Assembly (NCBI RefSeq): GCF_029977985.1 | Contig: NZ_JARKOT010000084.1 | Coordinates: forward strand, 1-51,053 | Source of the DNA: Propioniciclava sp. | GTDB taxonomy: Bacteria; Actinomycetota; Actinomycetes; Propionibacteriales; Propionibacteriaceae | Direction: 5' to 3' | DNA length: 51,053 nucleotides | Shown here: positions 16,177 to 27,040 of the stretch, piece after piece | Numbering within the stretch: the first letter of the stretch is position 1 | How the letters are laid out: the number at the start of each line of letters is the position of its first letter | Program-made: the position numbers and the translations under genes | Notes under the pieces: generated by a model | Told to the model about the DNA's origin: nothing | Seen by the model: the letters and a program-made list of their open reading frames with translations, nothing else | Database searches by the model: none

Positions 16177-17681
16177 ATGTTCTGCTCGCACTGCGGATCC
16201 CGACTGCTCGAGGGCTAGAACCGTGCCTCCACTGCGGCCGGATCGAGACCTCGGCGCCCGTCGCCGCGCCCGATCGTCCCGAGCTCGCCGACGAGCGCCG
16301 GCGCCGCCGCGCGCCGTGGTTGGTCGGCATCCTGCTCACGGTCGGTGTGATCGGCCTGGCGCTCGGCGTCTTCTGGCAGGCCTTCGCCCGGTTCGTGCCG
16401 CCGCCCCAGCCCGTCGAGCCCACGCGGCCCGCCGAGGCGCCCACCGAGAAGGTGCTGCCTCCGCTCGGCGCCGCGCCGTCGGAGGGGTGGACGCTGCCGG
16501 TGTCCGACCTCCAGCCGCAGGGCGTCGCGGCACCCGTGTTCCTCTACCCGGGGGTGCTGCAGCCGGCTCACGCCGATCTCGCCGTCGTCGTCTCGGCAGC
16601 CGAGGACCGGAGCTACGTGCGTGGCCTCGACCTCACCAGCGGTGCGATCGAGTGGGTGCGTCCTGTCACCGGACGCGTCGCGTGCGCCTACGACCGCCTC
16701 GAGTCGGTGCTGTGCTTCACGTCGGAGCGCGAGGCGCTCACGATCAGTCTCGGGGACTGGTCGGTCACCGACACGCACTTCTCGCGCGCGGAGTCCCCGG
16801 CGAGCGTCTGGGTGTCGGCGTCCGGTGCCATCTTCGTGTTGAGTGTGTCCGATCCGGGCGGGGAGGGCGTCCACGAGGTGGGGGTGACCCTCGTCCGGGT
16901 GAACGGCACTGACGGCACCCTCCTGTGGACGCAGACCGCCACGCTGCCCATGCAGTCGGGCACGCTGGCCGAGCTGACCGGCGTCGGGCCGCTCGTCGCC
17001 GTGCGCACGCAGGCATCCGGACCGGCGGGGTCCACCACCCCGACCATGCTGCGCACGCAGGAGGCCGGCGTCCGCATCGGCGGGCTCACCGACGGGCTCG
17101 ACGCAACCGTGCTGCCGGACGGACGGATCGGCGTCCAGCACGCCGTGAACGACTCGACGCTGTACGACTCCAGTGGCAAGGAGTTGTTTCCCGTGAAGGC
17201 TCGGGTGACCACGATCCCGGGGCGCGATGTGCCGTCGGCACAGGTGCCCACGATCGGCGTCGTGACCCCTCCCGCCGACCCGGACAATCCCGAGCCGCCG
17301 ACGTTGGTGGCGATCCAGCCCACGGGAGCGGTGGCGTCCAGCGGCACCGGTCCGGCCCAGCTCGTGTGCGGCGGGCTGCTCGTCACGCACGACGGCGTCC
17401 ACAACCCGCGGGTCTTTCAGACGCAAGCGCTCGCGGGGGGCTCGCAGACGTGGACCACCCGGCAGGAGGGCGATCTCGTTTCGACCGCGTGCGACGGCAG
17501 CCGCTTGGTGGCGATGACGATCGAGAACGGCATGCCCGTGCTGCGCGGCTACGCGCTGTCGACGGGCGACGTCGTCTGGCGGGCGCAGTACGAGGAACGG
17601 TCGTATGTGGGCGAAGTGCCCGGCCGCGGCTGGCTGCTGCGCAACGACAAGGAGAACCGCTGGGTGATGGTCCGGCGCTGA
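16177..17681 (+). CDS. Zinc-ribbon, membrane-anchored beta-propeller-like protein, interrupted by a -1 frameshift
   Basis: The SD-led ATG at 16177 (AGGAG just upstream, TAGGCT at 16147-16152) opens MFCSHCGSRLLEG and hits TAG at 16216. One frame over, the reading continues LEPCLHCGRIETS and runs to 17681. Joining the two restores a double CxxC zinc ribbon (CSHC and CLHC) and a product of about 501 residues: zinc ribbon, basic linker, membrane segment near residues 45-67, a Pro-rich stretch and an extracytoplasmic domain with repeated blades such as VRGLDLTSGAIEWVRPVTG and GYALSTGDVVWRAQYE, as in PQQ-type propellers. The lost base is in the G-run 16212-16214. Sequencing error or true mutation cannot be separated. 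The frame alone could also be read from ATG 16116. Function unknown. Confidence 0.75.
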
Positions 17682-17765
17682 TCGACCATCGGCTGACCTG
17701 TGGGAGGACGCCGCGGACGCCAGCCCGTGTCTAGGGTGGAGGCATCACGACAGAAAGGTGCTCCC

Positions 17766-19028
17766 ATGTCCGAGCAGCCCGCCCCGGCGCCCCAGCCCCT
17801 TCCGCCCCAGCCCCTTCCGCCCCAGCCCGCTCAATCCCAGGCCCTTCCGCCGCAGCAGCTCCCCCCTTCCCCGCCGCCTGGCGCGGTGCTGGCGCCACCG
17901 AAGCCCCCGCGCGAACGGGGTGGGTTTCTCCACGGATTCGGCATTGGCTCGGGTGTGGGCCTCGGGCTGAGCGCGGCGTTGCTCGTGCTCGGCGTGATCA
18001 GCTCGGTGATGAGCATGATCATGTTCGCCAGCCTCGCCGCTGCCGGAGCCGCCCTGGCCAACCCGACCCAGCGGGTGGACGCCGAGATGCTCAGCACGGT
18101 CTGGGGCCCGGACAACGCGAAGGGCGTGCTGCGCGCCATCCCGGTGCAGGGCACGATCATGGCGGACGCCTCGGACGGTGCCGGCCTCATGGGCGGCACC
18201 TACGGCTACGAGGTGGCCGATCTGCTCGACGGACTCAAGGCCGGTGACGCCGGCGGCGTGGTGCTGCTGATCAACACCCCGGGTGGTTCGATCAACGGGT
18301 CGCGCGCCATGGCCGACGCGATCGACCGCTACCGCGAACGCACCGGCCACAAGGTGTTCGCCTACGTGCAGGGCATGTCCGCCTCCGGCGGCATGTACAC
18401 CATGGCCGGTGCAGACGAGATCCTTGCCGATCACGGATCACTCGTGGGCAGCGTCGGCGTCATCCTGGGCCCGTTGCAGTACTACAACGGCGTGGTCGCG
18501 CTCGACGGCGGCATCTTCGGCGGCGGCGTCACCACTACGGGTGGCATCAGCAGTGAGTACATCACCGCCGGTCGCGGCAAGGACGCCGGCAACCCCTACC
18601 GGCCGCTCACCGAGGAGGAGCGCGCCATGTTCCAGTCCTGGGTCGACCAGGAGTACGTGAGCTTCGTCGATCAGGTGGCCACGAAGCGGAAGATCGAGCG
18701 CACCGTCATGACCGAAGAGGTGGGCGCCGGCATCCTCGGCACCGATCGGGCTCAGCAGGTGGGCTACATCGACGGTGTGATGGGGCGACCTGAGGCGTTC
18801 CGGCACTTCGCGGAGGCGTCCGGCCTCGATCCCAACGACACCAAGCTCGTTCAGTCCGAGGGCCTCGGCTTCTGGGCATCGCTGCTGGGCTTCGAGACGC
18901 GGCCGCTCGGCACGGCCTTGGCAGCAGAGCCCGTCGAGGGGCAGCCGGCGAAGGTGACGTCTGTTCTGTGCACCTCCCGGACGCCGCTGGCGTGGGTGCC
19001 CGAAGCAGCAGTGAGTTTCTGCGGCTGA
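17766..19028 (+). CDS. S49 family signal-peptide-peptidase-like protease (SppA type)
   Basis: A 420-residue membrane protease. Residues 1-45 are a Pro/Gln-rich cytoplasmic tail encoded partly by a short tandem repeat, residues about 62-95 are the membrane anchor, and the S49 domain follows: LLINTPGGSINGSRAMADAI, the serine nucleophile in GMSASGGMY (Ser207) and the general-base lysine in GRGKDAGNPYR (Lys272). This Ser/Lys dyad spacing is that of bacterial SppA, which degrades cleaved signal peptides. ATG at 17766 has AAAGGTG 7 nt upstream. A hairpin terminator follows. Confidence 0.88.
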   Translation: MSEQPAPAPQPLPPQPLPPQPAQSQALPPQQLPPSPPPGAVLAPPKPPRERGGFLHGFGIGSGVGLGLSAALLVLGVISSVMSMIMFASLAAAGAALANPTQRVDAEMLSTVWGPDNAKGVLRAIPVQGTIMADASDGAGLMGGTYGYEVADLLDGLKAGDAGGVVLLINTPGGSINGSRAMADAIDRYRERTGHKVFAYVQGMSASGGMYTMAGADEILADHGSLVGSVGVILGPLQYYNGVVALDGGIFGGGVTTTGGISSEYITAGRGKDAGNPYRPLTEEERAMFQSWVDQEYVSFVDQVATKRKIERTVMTEEVGAGILGTDRAQQVGYIDGVMGRPEAFRHFAEASGLDPNDTKLVQSEGLGFWASLLGFETRPLGTALAAEPVEGQPAKVTSVLCTSRTPLAWVPEAAVSFCG

Positions 19029-19041
19029 TCTGCTGTGCAGA

Positions 19042-19077
19042 GCAGGGGCTCAGGCGCTTGGCGCCTGAGCCCCCTGC
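19042..19077. terminator. Terminator between the S49 protease gene and rlmB
   Basis: GCAGGGGCTCAGGCGC (19042-19057) pairs with GCGCCTGAGCCCCCTGC (19061-19077), with one bulged C and a 3-nt loop, then TTGTTT on the plus strand. Both flanking genes are convergent. Confidence 0.85.
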
Positions 19078-19105
19078 TTGTTTCGACAGCCCCCCTGCAG
19101 CGGGG

Positions 19106-20101
19106 TCAGCCGCGGGCGCGGGCGATCGCGTACAGGGCGATGGACGCGGCGACGGAGGCGTTCAGGCTCTCGGTGTCGGCGCTGATCGGAATGGACGCGA
19201 GGACATCGCAGTTCTCCCGGACCAGCCGTGCCAGTCCGTCGTCTTCGGACCCGACGACGAGCAGCACGGGTCCGTCCACGCCGGGGATGTCGTCGATGTC
19301 CACGTCGCCCTCACCGGCGAGGCCGACCACGGTGAAGCCCGCGTCGGCGTACTCGCCGAGCACCCGGTTCAGGTTGCCGGCCAGCGCCACGGGCACGCGC
19401 GCGGCCGCACCCGCCGACGACTTCCATGCCGTCGCCGTCATGTGCGCCGAGCGCCGCTCGGGCACGATGACGCCGCTCGCCCCGAACGCCGCCGCCGACC
19501 GGATGATGGCCCCCAGGTTGCGCGGATCGGTGATGGAGTCGCACGCCACCACGATGGGCTCGTCCGTTTCCAGCGCCTGCGCGAGCAGATCGGAGGGGTG
19601 CGCGTAGGTGTACTCCGGCATCTGCAGCGCCACGCCCTGGTGGACGGCGCCGCCGGTCAGGTTGTCGAGTTCCCGCCGGGACGCCTGCAGCAGGGTCAGC
19701 CCCTTCTCGGCCGCCAGCTTGAGGATGTCCGACACGCGACTGTCGCGTTCGGTGCCCTCGACGATGAACGCCCGCCGCACCGGGAGGTCGGCCTGGAGCG
19801 CCTCGTAGACCGGGTTGCGGCCGATGATCCACTCGGCGCCGGCCCCCTTGGTGTTCTGCCGGACGCGCTCCTCGCCGGGCGGCTTGCGGCGGCCGCGGGA
19901 GCGGTTCGGGGAGATCGCCGACTCGCTCTCCGCGCGGGAGCGATACGCCTTGTGGTAGGGCCGGTCCTCCGCCTTCGGCGTCGGCCCCTTGCCCTCGAGT
20001 CCGCGGCGGACGCGCCCGCCCGACCCGGCGGTGCGGCCGGTGTTGCCCGTGCCCTTGCCGCGCTTGCGCACGGCCCCCTTGCGTTGGCTGTTGCCCGGCA
20101 T
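19106..20101 (-). CDS. rlmB: 23S rRNA 2'-O-methyltransferase, TrmH/SpoU family (RlmB)
   Basis: A 331-residue protein. The first ~85 residues are a basic, disordered Arg/Lys/Gly tail common in actinobacterial homologues; then comes the substrate-binding domain (AEWIIGRNPVYEAL, about 88-160) and the SPOUT methyltransferase with the knot motifs CDSITDPRNLGAIIRSAAAF, LLVVGSEDDGL and IPISADTESLNASVAASIALY. It probably methylates a guanosine 2'-OH in 23S rRNA. ATG at 20101 is 2 nt after the cysS stop, and cysS-rlmB is the usual actinobacterial order. Confidence 0.93.
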   Translation of the reverse strand: MPGNSQRKGAVRKRGKGTGNTGRTAGSGGRVRRGLEGKGPTPKAEDRPYHKAYRSRAESESAISPNRSRGRRKPPGEERVRQNTKGAGAEWIIGRNPVYEALQADLPVRRAFIVEGTERDSRVSDILKLAAEKGLTLLQASRRELDNLTGGAVHQGVALQMPEYTYAHPSDLLAQALETDEPIVVACDSITDPRNLGAIIRSAAAFGASGVIVPERRSAHMTATAWKSSAGAAARVPVALAGNLNRVLGEYADAGFTVVGLAGEGDVDIDDIPGVDGPVLLVVGSEDDGLARLVRENCDVLASIPISADTESLNASVAASIALYAIARARG

Positions 20102-20103
20102 CG

Positions 20104-21519
20104 TCAGTTCCTCTCCAGCGACCAGCGGGCGCCGTCGGCAGTGTCGGTGATGGTCAGGCCCGTCGCGGACAGCGCGTCGCGGATCGCGTCCGCCGCCGCC
20201 CAGTCCTTGCGAGCCCGGGCCTCGGCGCGCTGCGCCAGCAGGGTCGACACGAGCCCGTCGACGACCGGCGTCAAGTCCGCGCCCACCGGGGCGGACGCAG
20301 CCCACTCGGGCGCGTCGGCGTCCAGTCCGAAGACGCCGAGCATCGCGACGACGGCACCTGCGGCGTCCGACACCGCCTCGAGCTCGCGGCGGCCGAGCGC
20401 CGCGTTGCCCTCCTTGACGGTCGTGAACAGCACGGCCAGAGCGGCGGGTGTGGCGAGGTCGTCGTCCATGGCGCGGGCGAACGCGTCGGGCAGGGCACCC
20501 GCGAGGGGACGCCGCCCCAGCGCCTCGGTGGCGCGCGCCACGAAGGAGTCGATGCGGTCGAGCTGCGCCTCGGCCTCGGCGAGCGAGTCGTCCGACAGCT
20601 CGATCGCCGAGCGGTAGTGCGGCCCGGCGAGGTAGAGCCGCACGGCCCGGCCCCCGTGGCGGGCCACGGCGTCGAAAACGTCGGCGGTGTTGCCGAGCGA
20701 CTTGCTCATCTTCTCGCCGGCCATCGTCACCCAAGCGTTGTGCATCCAGTAGCTCGCGAACGGACGCCCCGCCGCGCGGCTCTGCGCGAGCTCGTTCTCG
20801 TGATGGGGGAAGCGCAGGTCGATGCCGCCACCGTGGAGGTCGAACGCGTCCCCCAGGTACTTGCCGGCCATGGCCGAGCATTCGATGTGCCACCCGGGGC
20901 GTCCGGGACCCCACGGCGAGTCCCACGACGCGGTCGCCGGCTCGCCCGGTTTGGTGCCCTTCCAGAGGGCGAAGTCGCGTGGGTCACGCTTGCCACGCGC
21001 GTCGGCCTCCTCGTCGGCGACCATGTCGGCCACCTTCTGACCGGACAGCTCGCCGTAGGTCGGCCAACTGGCGACATCGAAGTAGACGTCGCCGCTGCCG
21101 TCGTCGGCGGCATACGCGTGGCCGGCATCGACGAGTTCCCCGATCAAGGCGATCATCTCGGGGATGTGTCCGGTCGCGCGCGGCTGGTAGGTGGCGGGCC
21201 GGACGCCGAGCGCTGCGACCGCCGCGTGGAACTCGCCCTCGACGCGGTAGGCGAGCGCCCACCACGGTTCGCCGGTCTCGTCGGCGATCTGGAGGATCTT
21301 GTCGTCGATGTCGGTGACGTTGGCCACGAACGTCACCTCATAGCCGGACGCCTCGAGCCACCTCCGCAGCACGTCGAAGTTGACCTCCTTGCGCACGTGC
21401 CCGAGGTGGGGAGCCTTCTGCACGGTGGGGCCGCACGCGTAGATCGAAACCTTGCCCTCGGTCAGGGGCCGGAACTCGGTCTTGGTGCGCGTGGCGCTGT
21501 CGTACAGGTGGAAAGTCAC
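20104..21519 (-). CDS. cysS: Cysteinyl-tRNA synthetase
   Basis: A 471-residue class I aminoacyl-tRNA synthetase. The zinc Cys29 and HIGH-type motif are in [17 protein letters not shown] (HLGH at 38-41), further zinc ligands are in [10 protein letters not shown] and FPHHENE, and the KMSKS loop is [10 protein letters not shown]. The C-terminal tRNA-binding helices carry [20 protein letters not shown] at 21519 overlaps the TGA of the upstream DUF4032 gene (GTGA). This is an aminoacyl-tRNA synthetase and not its paralogue MshC, because the C-terminal anticodon region is present. Confidence 0.96.
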   Translation of the reverse strand: MTFHLYDSATRTKTEFRPLTEGKVSIYACGPTVQKAPHLGHVRKEVNFDVLRRWLEASGYEVTFVANVTDIDDKILQIADETGEPWWALAYRVEGEFHAAVAALGVRPATYQPRATGHIPEMIALIGELVDAGHAYAADDGSGDVYFDVASWPTYGELSGQKVADMVADEEADARGKRDPRDFALWKGTKPGEPATASWDSPWGPGRPGWHIECSAMAGKYLGDAFDLHGGGIDLRFPHHENELAQSRAAGRPFASYWMHNAWVTMAGEKMSKSLGNTADVFDAVARHGGRAVRLYLAGPHYRSAIELSDDSLAEAEAQLDRIDSFVARATEALGRRPLAGALPDAFARAMDDDLATPAALAVLFTTVKEGNAALGRRELEAVSDAAGAVVAMLGVFGLDADAPEWAASAPVGADLTPVVDGLVSTLLAQRAEARARKDWAAADAIRDALSATGLTITDTADGARWSLERN

Positions 21520-22913
21520 CGGGACATGGTACCGGGGCCCTCCGCCTTGCGACGAAGCGCGTCGATGTCGAAGTGGGCGGGCAGCAGCTCGACGTCGGGG
21601 TCCGCGGCGTCGGCCTCCCACGGGTCGAAGGGCGCTTCTTCGTCGTCGTCGGCGAATCCCTGGGACGGGTCGAACGGGTTGGCCAAGTGCCGCGTCTCGG
21701 GGTGGATGATCGTGTCGGAGGCGATCACCTCGTCGGGAAGCACGCTGAGCACGTCGGCGATGTAGCCCTGGACCGCGTCGGTGAGCGGCACCTCGCGCCA
21801 TTCGCGTTGGCTCGCGTACCAGCGGTAGTCGAGCACTTCGTGGAAGATTTGGGCGGGCTCGCGCTTGCCGGCCAGATCGGGCGGGATCGCGCTCACAACC
21901 GGCTCGAACACGTCTGTCAGCCACTTGTGGGCGACGACCGCCTCGTCGGTCTGGCCCAACCCCAGGCGCGCACGGTACGTGTCGAGATCGTTGAGCAGGC
22001 GTTGCGCCTGGTGCTCCTCGGTGTCCAGGCCGGTGAGGCGCAACAGCCGGCGGCTGTGATGGCCGGCGTCCACCACTTTCGGCTGAAGGGTGAGCGTCGA
22101 GCCATCCGCGGCCGTCCGGATGTCGAGTTCGGCCACGTCGAAGCCGAGTGAGTTCAGCCGCCGCACGCGCGACTCGATGCGGAAGAGGTCTGAGCCGGCG
22201 AACTCCTCCACCCCGGTCAGCTCGGCCCACAGGGCCAGATAGCGTGACTCGATCTGGCTGACGAGGGCGTAGGGGTCGAGGCTCTCGTCGAGCATGCCAC
22301 CCGCCTCCAGGTCGCAGAACTCGCCGAACAGATTCGTCATCGCGATGTCGAGGTCGTGAGCGCGCTGGCCGTCGGTCAGCTGGCCGTGCAGCTCACCCGT
22401 CTCCGCGTCGACCAGGTAGGCGGCGAACTCGCCCGCGTCCCGGCGGAACAGGATGTTCGACAGGGACACGTCGCCCCACAGGAAGCCGATCAGGTGCAGG
22501 CGGGCCAGCAGCACGACCATGGCGTCCAGCAGCCGGGACACCGTGTCGTGCCTGATGCCGGGCGAGAACAGAGTGCGGTAGGGCAGCGAGAACTGCAGGT
22601 GTCGCGTCAACAGCACCGGGTCGAGCGGCGCACCGTCGGCGTCCAGCCGGTCGGTGACCACACCGATCGCCTCGACGGCGGGGGCACCGAGACGGGCCAG
22701 GTCCTGGAGCATCCGGTACTCGTGCAGGGCGGACTTCTCGAGCAGTTCCTTCGCGGCCACCACTTCGGCGCCCACGGTGAGGAATCGCACCACGTGGCGC
22801 GAGATGCCGCGCGGGAGCGCGACGAGGTAGTCCGTGGGCCAGTCGACAAGGGGGAGTTGCCACGGAAGGGGGATCAGTCGGGCGTCGGGGTGGGCCGAGA
22901 GGAAGCGAGGCAC
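21516..22913 (-). CDS. DUF4032 protein with a lipopolysaccharide-kinase-like fold
   Basis: A 465-residue protein. The first ~200 residues resemble small-molecule kinases: [21 protein letters not shown] could hold the ATP lysine and glutamate, and [14 protein letters not shown] is the catalytic-loop type motif (Asp then Asn). Residues about 235-400 match the DUF4032 region as I remember it, and the last 50 residues are acidic. It overlaps the cysS start and probably heads the DUF4032-cysS-rlmB operon. GTG at 22913 has AACAAT 6 nt upstream. Substrate unknown; conserved only as a hypothetical gene in actinobacteria. Confidence 0.85.
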   Translation of the reverse strand: MPRFLSAHPDARLIPLPWQLPLVDWPTDYLVALPRGISRHVVRFLTVGAEVVAAKELLEKSALHEYRMLQDLARLGAPAVEAIGVVTDRLDADGAPLDPVLLTRHLQFSLPYRTLFSPGIRHDTVSRLLDAMVVLLARLHLIGFLWGDVSLSNILFRRDAGEFAAYLVDAETGELHGQLTDGQRAHDLDIAMTNLFGEFCDLEAGGMLDESLDPYALVSQIESRYLALWAELTGVEEFAGSDLFRIESRVRRLNSLGFDVAELDIRTAADGSTLTLQPKVVDAGHHSRRLLRLTGLDTEEHQAQRLLNDLDTYRARLGLGQTDEAVVAHKWLTDVFEPVVSAIPPDLAGKREPAQIFHEVLDYRWYASQREWREVPLTDAVQGYIADVLSVLPDEVIASDTIIHPETRHLANPFDPSQGFADDDEEAPFDPWEADAADPDVELLPAHFDIDALRRKAEGPGTMSR

Positions 22914-22964
22914 CCCACCATTGTTCCATCCCCGCCCTGTGCTCCCGCTGGACGCGCCATGTGA

Positions 22965-23000
22965 GACGGCCCGCCACCGCTCAAGCGGTGACGGGCCGTC
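22965..23000. terminator. Hairpin after the msiK-type gene
   Basis: GACGGCCCGCCACCGC (22965-22980), loop TCAA, and GCGGTGACGGGCCGTC (22985-23000): 16-bp stem with one mismatch, 16 nt after the minus-strand stop at 23016. It separates the ABC ATPase gene from the DUF4032 operon. Confidence 0.75.
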
Positions 23001-23015
23001 CGTCCAGATCGAGGG

Positions 23016-24113
<1,098 letters not shown>

Positions 24114-24276
24114 GAGCCACCCATCCTTTCCACGGGCAGGTACGTGCCCGACGATCCGTCGTGGAAGCTGGGTACAGGTGCACCCGCGGCCATTGTTCCA
24201 GATGGACGCCGTCGCTGGCGACCCGGTTGCCGGACGTTGCCGGGCCCGCGACCGTCGCCCCGCTACGCTCACAGGG

Positions 24277-25005
24277 GTGACGAGCACCCCCGACGAGGCG
24301 CCCGCGGACGAGCAGGAGTGGTGGGCCGATCCCTCCTTGCCGTGGCAGCACCAACCCACGCGCGCCGATCTCGCCTGCCTCGCAGCCATGGGGGTGCTCG
24401 GTCTCTACTCGTTGGCGATGATCCCGCTGCGGCCCCTCCTGCTCACCCAGGCGCCCTTCGTCCTCGCCGGCCTCGGCTACGGAGCGGGACTGGCGTACGT
24501 GGGCGCACTCATGGCGACGAGCGGCGTCCTCGGCTGGGCACTCATCCTGATCCCGGCCACCGCCATGGCGGTGGCGATCGCGTCCGTCTACTGGTGGGCC
24601 GGGAACCTGTGGGGCCGCACGATCGTGGACCAGTGGGCCGCGAAGAAGTCCGAGCGGACGCAGCGCCGTTGGGACAAGGCGTGGGACCTCACCCACCGCT
24701 TCGCCATCGGTGCCATCGTGCTCGCCTTCATCCCGCTACCCCTGCCGATGAGCGTCATGCTCGTCGCCGTGGGTGCCGCGCGGGTCCGCTACCGGACGTT
24801 CCTCGGCGTCGCCCTGCTCAGCGCGGGCGCCGTCAAGGCCGCCTGGCTCGCCCTTGGCTACCAGTTGGGTGAGCCCGCCGTTCAGGTCGTCGAGGCGTAC
24901 GCGTGGGTCCTGTGGCTCATGTCGCTGGCCATCCTGCTCGGCATGGTCGGCGCCTACGTCTGGCGCAAGCGGACCCGTCCGGACGCCGCCGACGCGGTCG
25001 AGTAG
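24277..25005 (+). CDS. VTT/DedA-like integral membrane protein
   Basis: A 242-residue protein with a short acidic N-terminus (residues 1-30) and about five membrane segments. The stretch YWWAGNLWGRTIVDQWA, the basic-acidic connector before HRFAIGAIVLAFIPLPLPM and the following glycine-poor membrane pair resemble the VTT (SNARE-associated) domain of DedA proteins, which move undecaprenyl phosphate or other lipids. Similarity is only by pattern. GTG at 24277 has TACGCT ending 7 nt before it, so it is probably leaderless. Divergent from the msiK gene. Confidence 0.7.
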   Translation: MTSTPDEAPADEQEWWADPSLPWQHQPTRADLACLAAMGVLGLYSLAMIPLRPLLLTQAPFVLAGLGYGAGLAYVGALMATSGVLGWALILIPATAMAVAIASVYWWAGNLWGRTIVDQWAAKKSERTQRRWDKAWDLTHRFAIGAIVLAFIPLPLPMSVMLVAVGAARVRYRTFLGVALLSAGAVKAAWLALGYQLGEPAVQVVEAYAWVLWLMSLAILLGMVGAYVWRKRTRPDAADAVE

Positions 25006-25063
25006 ACCAACGGATCGACCGATGACCGATCACCCCACCGGATCGCCTTCCTACGCTGGGACG

Positions 25064-26380
25064 GTGAGCGTCAAGGACACCTGGGTCGCCATGTTCGAGC
25101 CCGAGCGGTTCCCGCCGCCGCGACTGTCGGGCGTCTCCCTGGCCTGGCGCTACGGCCTCGCACTGCTCGGCTGGGTCCTCGTGGCCGTCGGCTACATCGC
25201 CAATACGGCCTTCTCGGAGGAAGCCGCGCGCATGACCGCGGCACCCGCCCCCTCCCCGGGCGCCAGTGCCCTCCCAACCCCGGCCGGCACACCCTCCCTC
25301 GGCCCGAGCGTCGAGGTGAGCTTCCCGGGCGGCTACGAGGCGTTCGCGATCCCGCCGCAGATCGTCCTTCTCGACCTGTTCCTCGGCGTGGCGGTGCTCG
25401 GCATCGTCCACCTGCGCCGCAGGTTCCCCCTCACGATCTTCCTCGTCGTGCACGCCCTCGCCATGGTGTCGGGGTCGGCCTTCGCGGCCGCGCTGTGGGT
25501 GTGGCTGTCGTTGACGTCGCGGCGCGACTTGGGCAAGTCGCTCATCGCGCTCGTGTTCATGATCGTCACGTCCATAGCTCAGTACCTGCTGCCGTGGGCT
25601 CCTCGCTTCGACGCGGCGATCGCCGTGGTCGGCATCCTCTTCTCGGTGGCGTTCGGCCTGCTCGGGGCGTACATCGGGGTCCGGCGCGACCGGCATACGT
25701 CCGTCTACGAGCGCGCCGAACAGGCCGACCGCGACCGGGAGTTCGCGGTGCTCGCCGAGCGAAACCGGATCGCCCGGGAGATGCACGACGTGCTTGCGCA
25801 CCGCATCTCGCTCGTCTCGATGCACGCCGGAGCGCTCGCGTTCCGAGACGACCTGCCGCCCGCGGAGACCAAGCAGATCGCCAAGGTCATCCAGGAGAAC
25901 GCCCACGCATCGCTGACCGAGCTGCGTTTGGTGCTGTCCTCGCTCCGGGAGGACCCGACGGCGAGCCCCGAGGCGCCCCAGCCCACGCTCGCCGATCTGC
26001 CCGCGCTGCTCGCCGACGCGCGCGCCTCCGGTCAGGTCCTCACCTTGTCGGGGGAGCTCGCGCCCGGCCTGCCCCTCGTCCAGCAGCGCCACCTCTACCG
26101 CATCGTGCAGGAGTGCCTCACCAACGCCCGCAAGCACGCCCCTCGATCACGCGTCGACGTGAGCCTCAGCGGGGCGACCGCCGACGGCGTCCGGCTCCTG
26201 GTCGCCAACGACGTCACGCAGGTGCGGGGAGCGATCCCAGGCGCCAAGCTGGGCCTCGTGGGCATCACCGAGCGCGCCCAGATGCTGGGCGGCACCCTGG
26301 ACGCGGGCGTGCGCGGCGGCCGCTTCGTCGTCGAGGCGTGGCTGCCCTGGGACCACCACCACCGAAGGAGAACCGCATGA
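25064..26380 (+). CDS. Sensor histidine kinase, NarL-system type (HisKA_3)
   Basis: A 438-residue kinase: cytoplasmic start, a membrane helix near residues 22-45, an external loop of ~60 residues rich in Pro/Ala, then about four further helices, the dimerisation helix with NRIAREMHDVLAHRISLVSMH (His241) and a short ATPase domain with YRIVQECLTNARKHAP and GLVGITERAQMLGG. GTG at 25064 is 6 nt after TACGCT; an in-frame ATG at 25022 lies upstream of that box and is less likely. The stop overlaps the regulator start (ATGA). Signal unknown; the external loop may sense the cell envelope. Confidence 0.88.
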   Translation: MSVKDTWVAMFEPERFPPPRLSGVSLAWRYGLALLGWVLVAVGYIANTAFSEEAARMTAAPAPSPGASALPTPAGTPSLGPSVEVSFPGGYEAFAIPPQIVLLDLFLGVAVLGIVHLRRRFPLTIFLVVHALAMVSGSAFAAALWVWLSLTSRRDLGKSLIALVFMIVTSIAQYLLPWAPRFDAAIAVVGILFSVAFGLLGAYIGVRRDRHTSVYERAEQADRDREFAVLAERNRIAREMHDVLAHRISLVSMHAGALAFRDDLPPAETKQIAKVIQENAHASLTELRLVLSSLREDPTASPEAPQPTLADLPALLADARASGQVLTLSGELAPGLPLVQQRHLYRIVQECLTNARKHAPRSRVDVSLSGATADGVRLLVANDVTQVRGAIPGAKLGLVGITERAQMLGGTLDAGVRGGRFVVEAWLPWDHHHRRRTA

Positions 26381-27039
26381 CCGACACCATCCGCATCGTG
26401 CTCGTCGACGACGATCCGCTCGTCCGTGCCGGGCTCAAGCTGATTCTCGGCGGCAGCCCCGACCTCGAGGTGGTCGCCGAGGCGGTCGACGGCCTCGACG
26501 CGCTGGACGTGGTGGCGCGCGAGCGTCCCGACCTGGTGCTCATGGACATCCGTATGCCCCGCAAGGACGGGCTCGCTGCGACCGCCGAGATCCTCGCCCG
26601 CCCGGACGCTCCCCGCATTGTCGTCCTCACCACGTTCGACTCCGACGACATGGTGCTCAAGGCCCTGCAGGCGGGGGCGTCGGGCTTCTTGTTGAAGGAC
26701 ACACCGCCGGCCGCGATGGTCGAGGCGATCCGCAAGGTGGACGCCGGCGAGACGACCCTGTCGCCGAGCGTCGTGGCGCAGGTGGTTGCGGTGGCGACCA
26801 AGTCGGCCCCCGACGGCCGTTCGGACGCCGCACTGGCAGCCCTCGGTCAGCTCACCGAGCGCGAGCGGGAAGTCGCGGTGGCGATCGGTGAGGGCAAGTC
26901 GAACGCCGAGATCGCCGGCCAGCTCTACATGAGCATCGCGACGGTGAAGGCCTATGTCACCCGCATCTTCTACAAGCTGGGCGTCGACAACCGCGTCCAG
27001 GTGGCCATCCGTGTCCACGACGCGGGGCTGGCCTCGTGA
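26377..27039 (+). CDS. LuxR/NarL-family response regulator
   Basis: A 220-residue partner of the preceding kinase. The receiver begins IRIVLVDDDPLVRAGLKLIL, with acceptor Asp57 in VLMDIRMPRKDG and Lys in GFLLKDTPP; the C-terminal helix-turn-helix is LTEREREVAVAIGEGKSNAE and onward to VKAYVTRIFYKLGVDNRVQ. GAAGGAG lies 5 nt before ATG 26377. No target gene is obvious next to it. Confidence 0.93.
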   Translation: MTDTIRIVLVDDDPLVRAGLKLILGGSPDLEVVAEAVDGLDALDVVARERPDLVLMDIRMPRKDGLAATAEILARPDAPRIVVLTTFDSDDMVLKALQAGASGFLLKDTPPAAMVEAIRKVDAGETTLSPSVVAQVVAVATKSAPDGRSDAALAALGQLTEREREVAVAIGEGKSNAEIAGQLYMSIATVKAYVTRIFYKLGVDNRVQVAIRVHDAGLAS

Positions 27040-27040
27040 G

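Noticed and set aside
17790-17870. Short tandem repeat CAGCCCCTTCCGCCC at the 5' end of the S49 protease gene
   Set aside because: It lies in frame and encodes the Pro/Gln-rich tail; ordinary coding low complexity, not a regulatory repeat.
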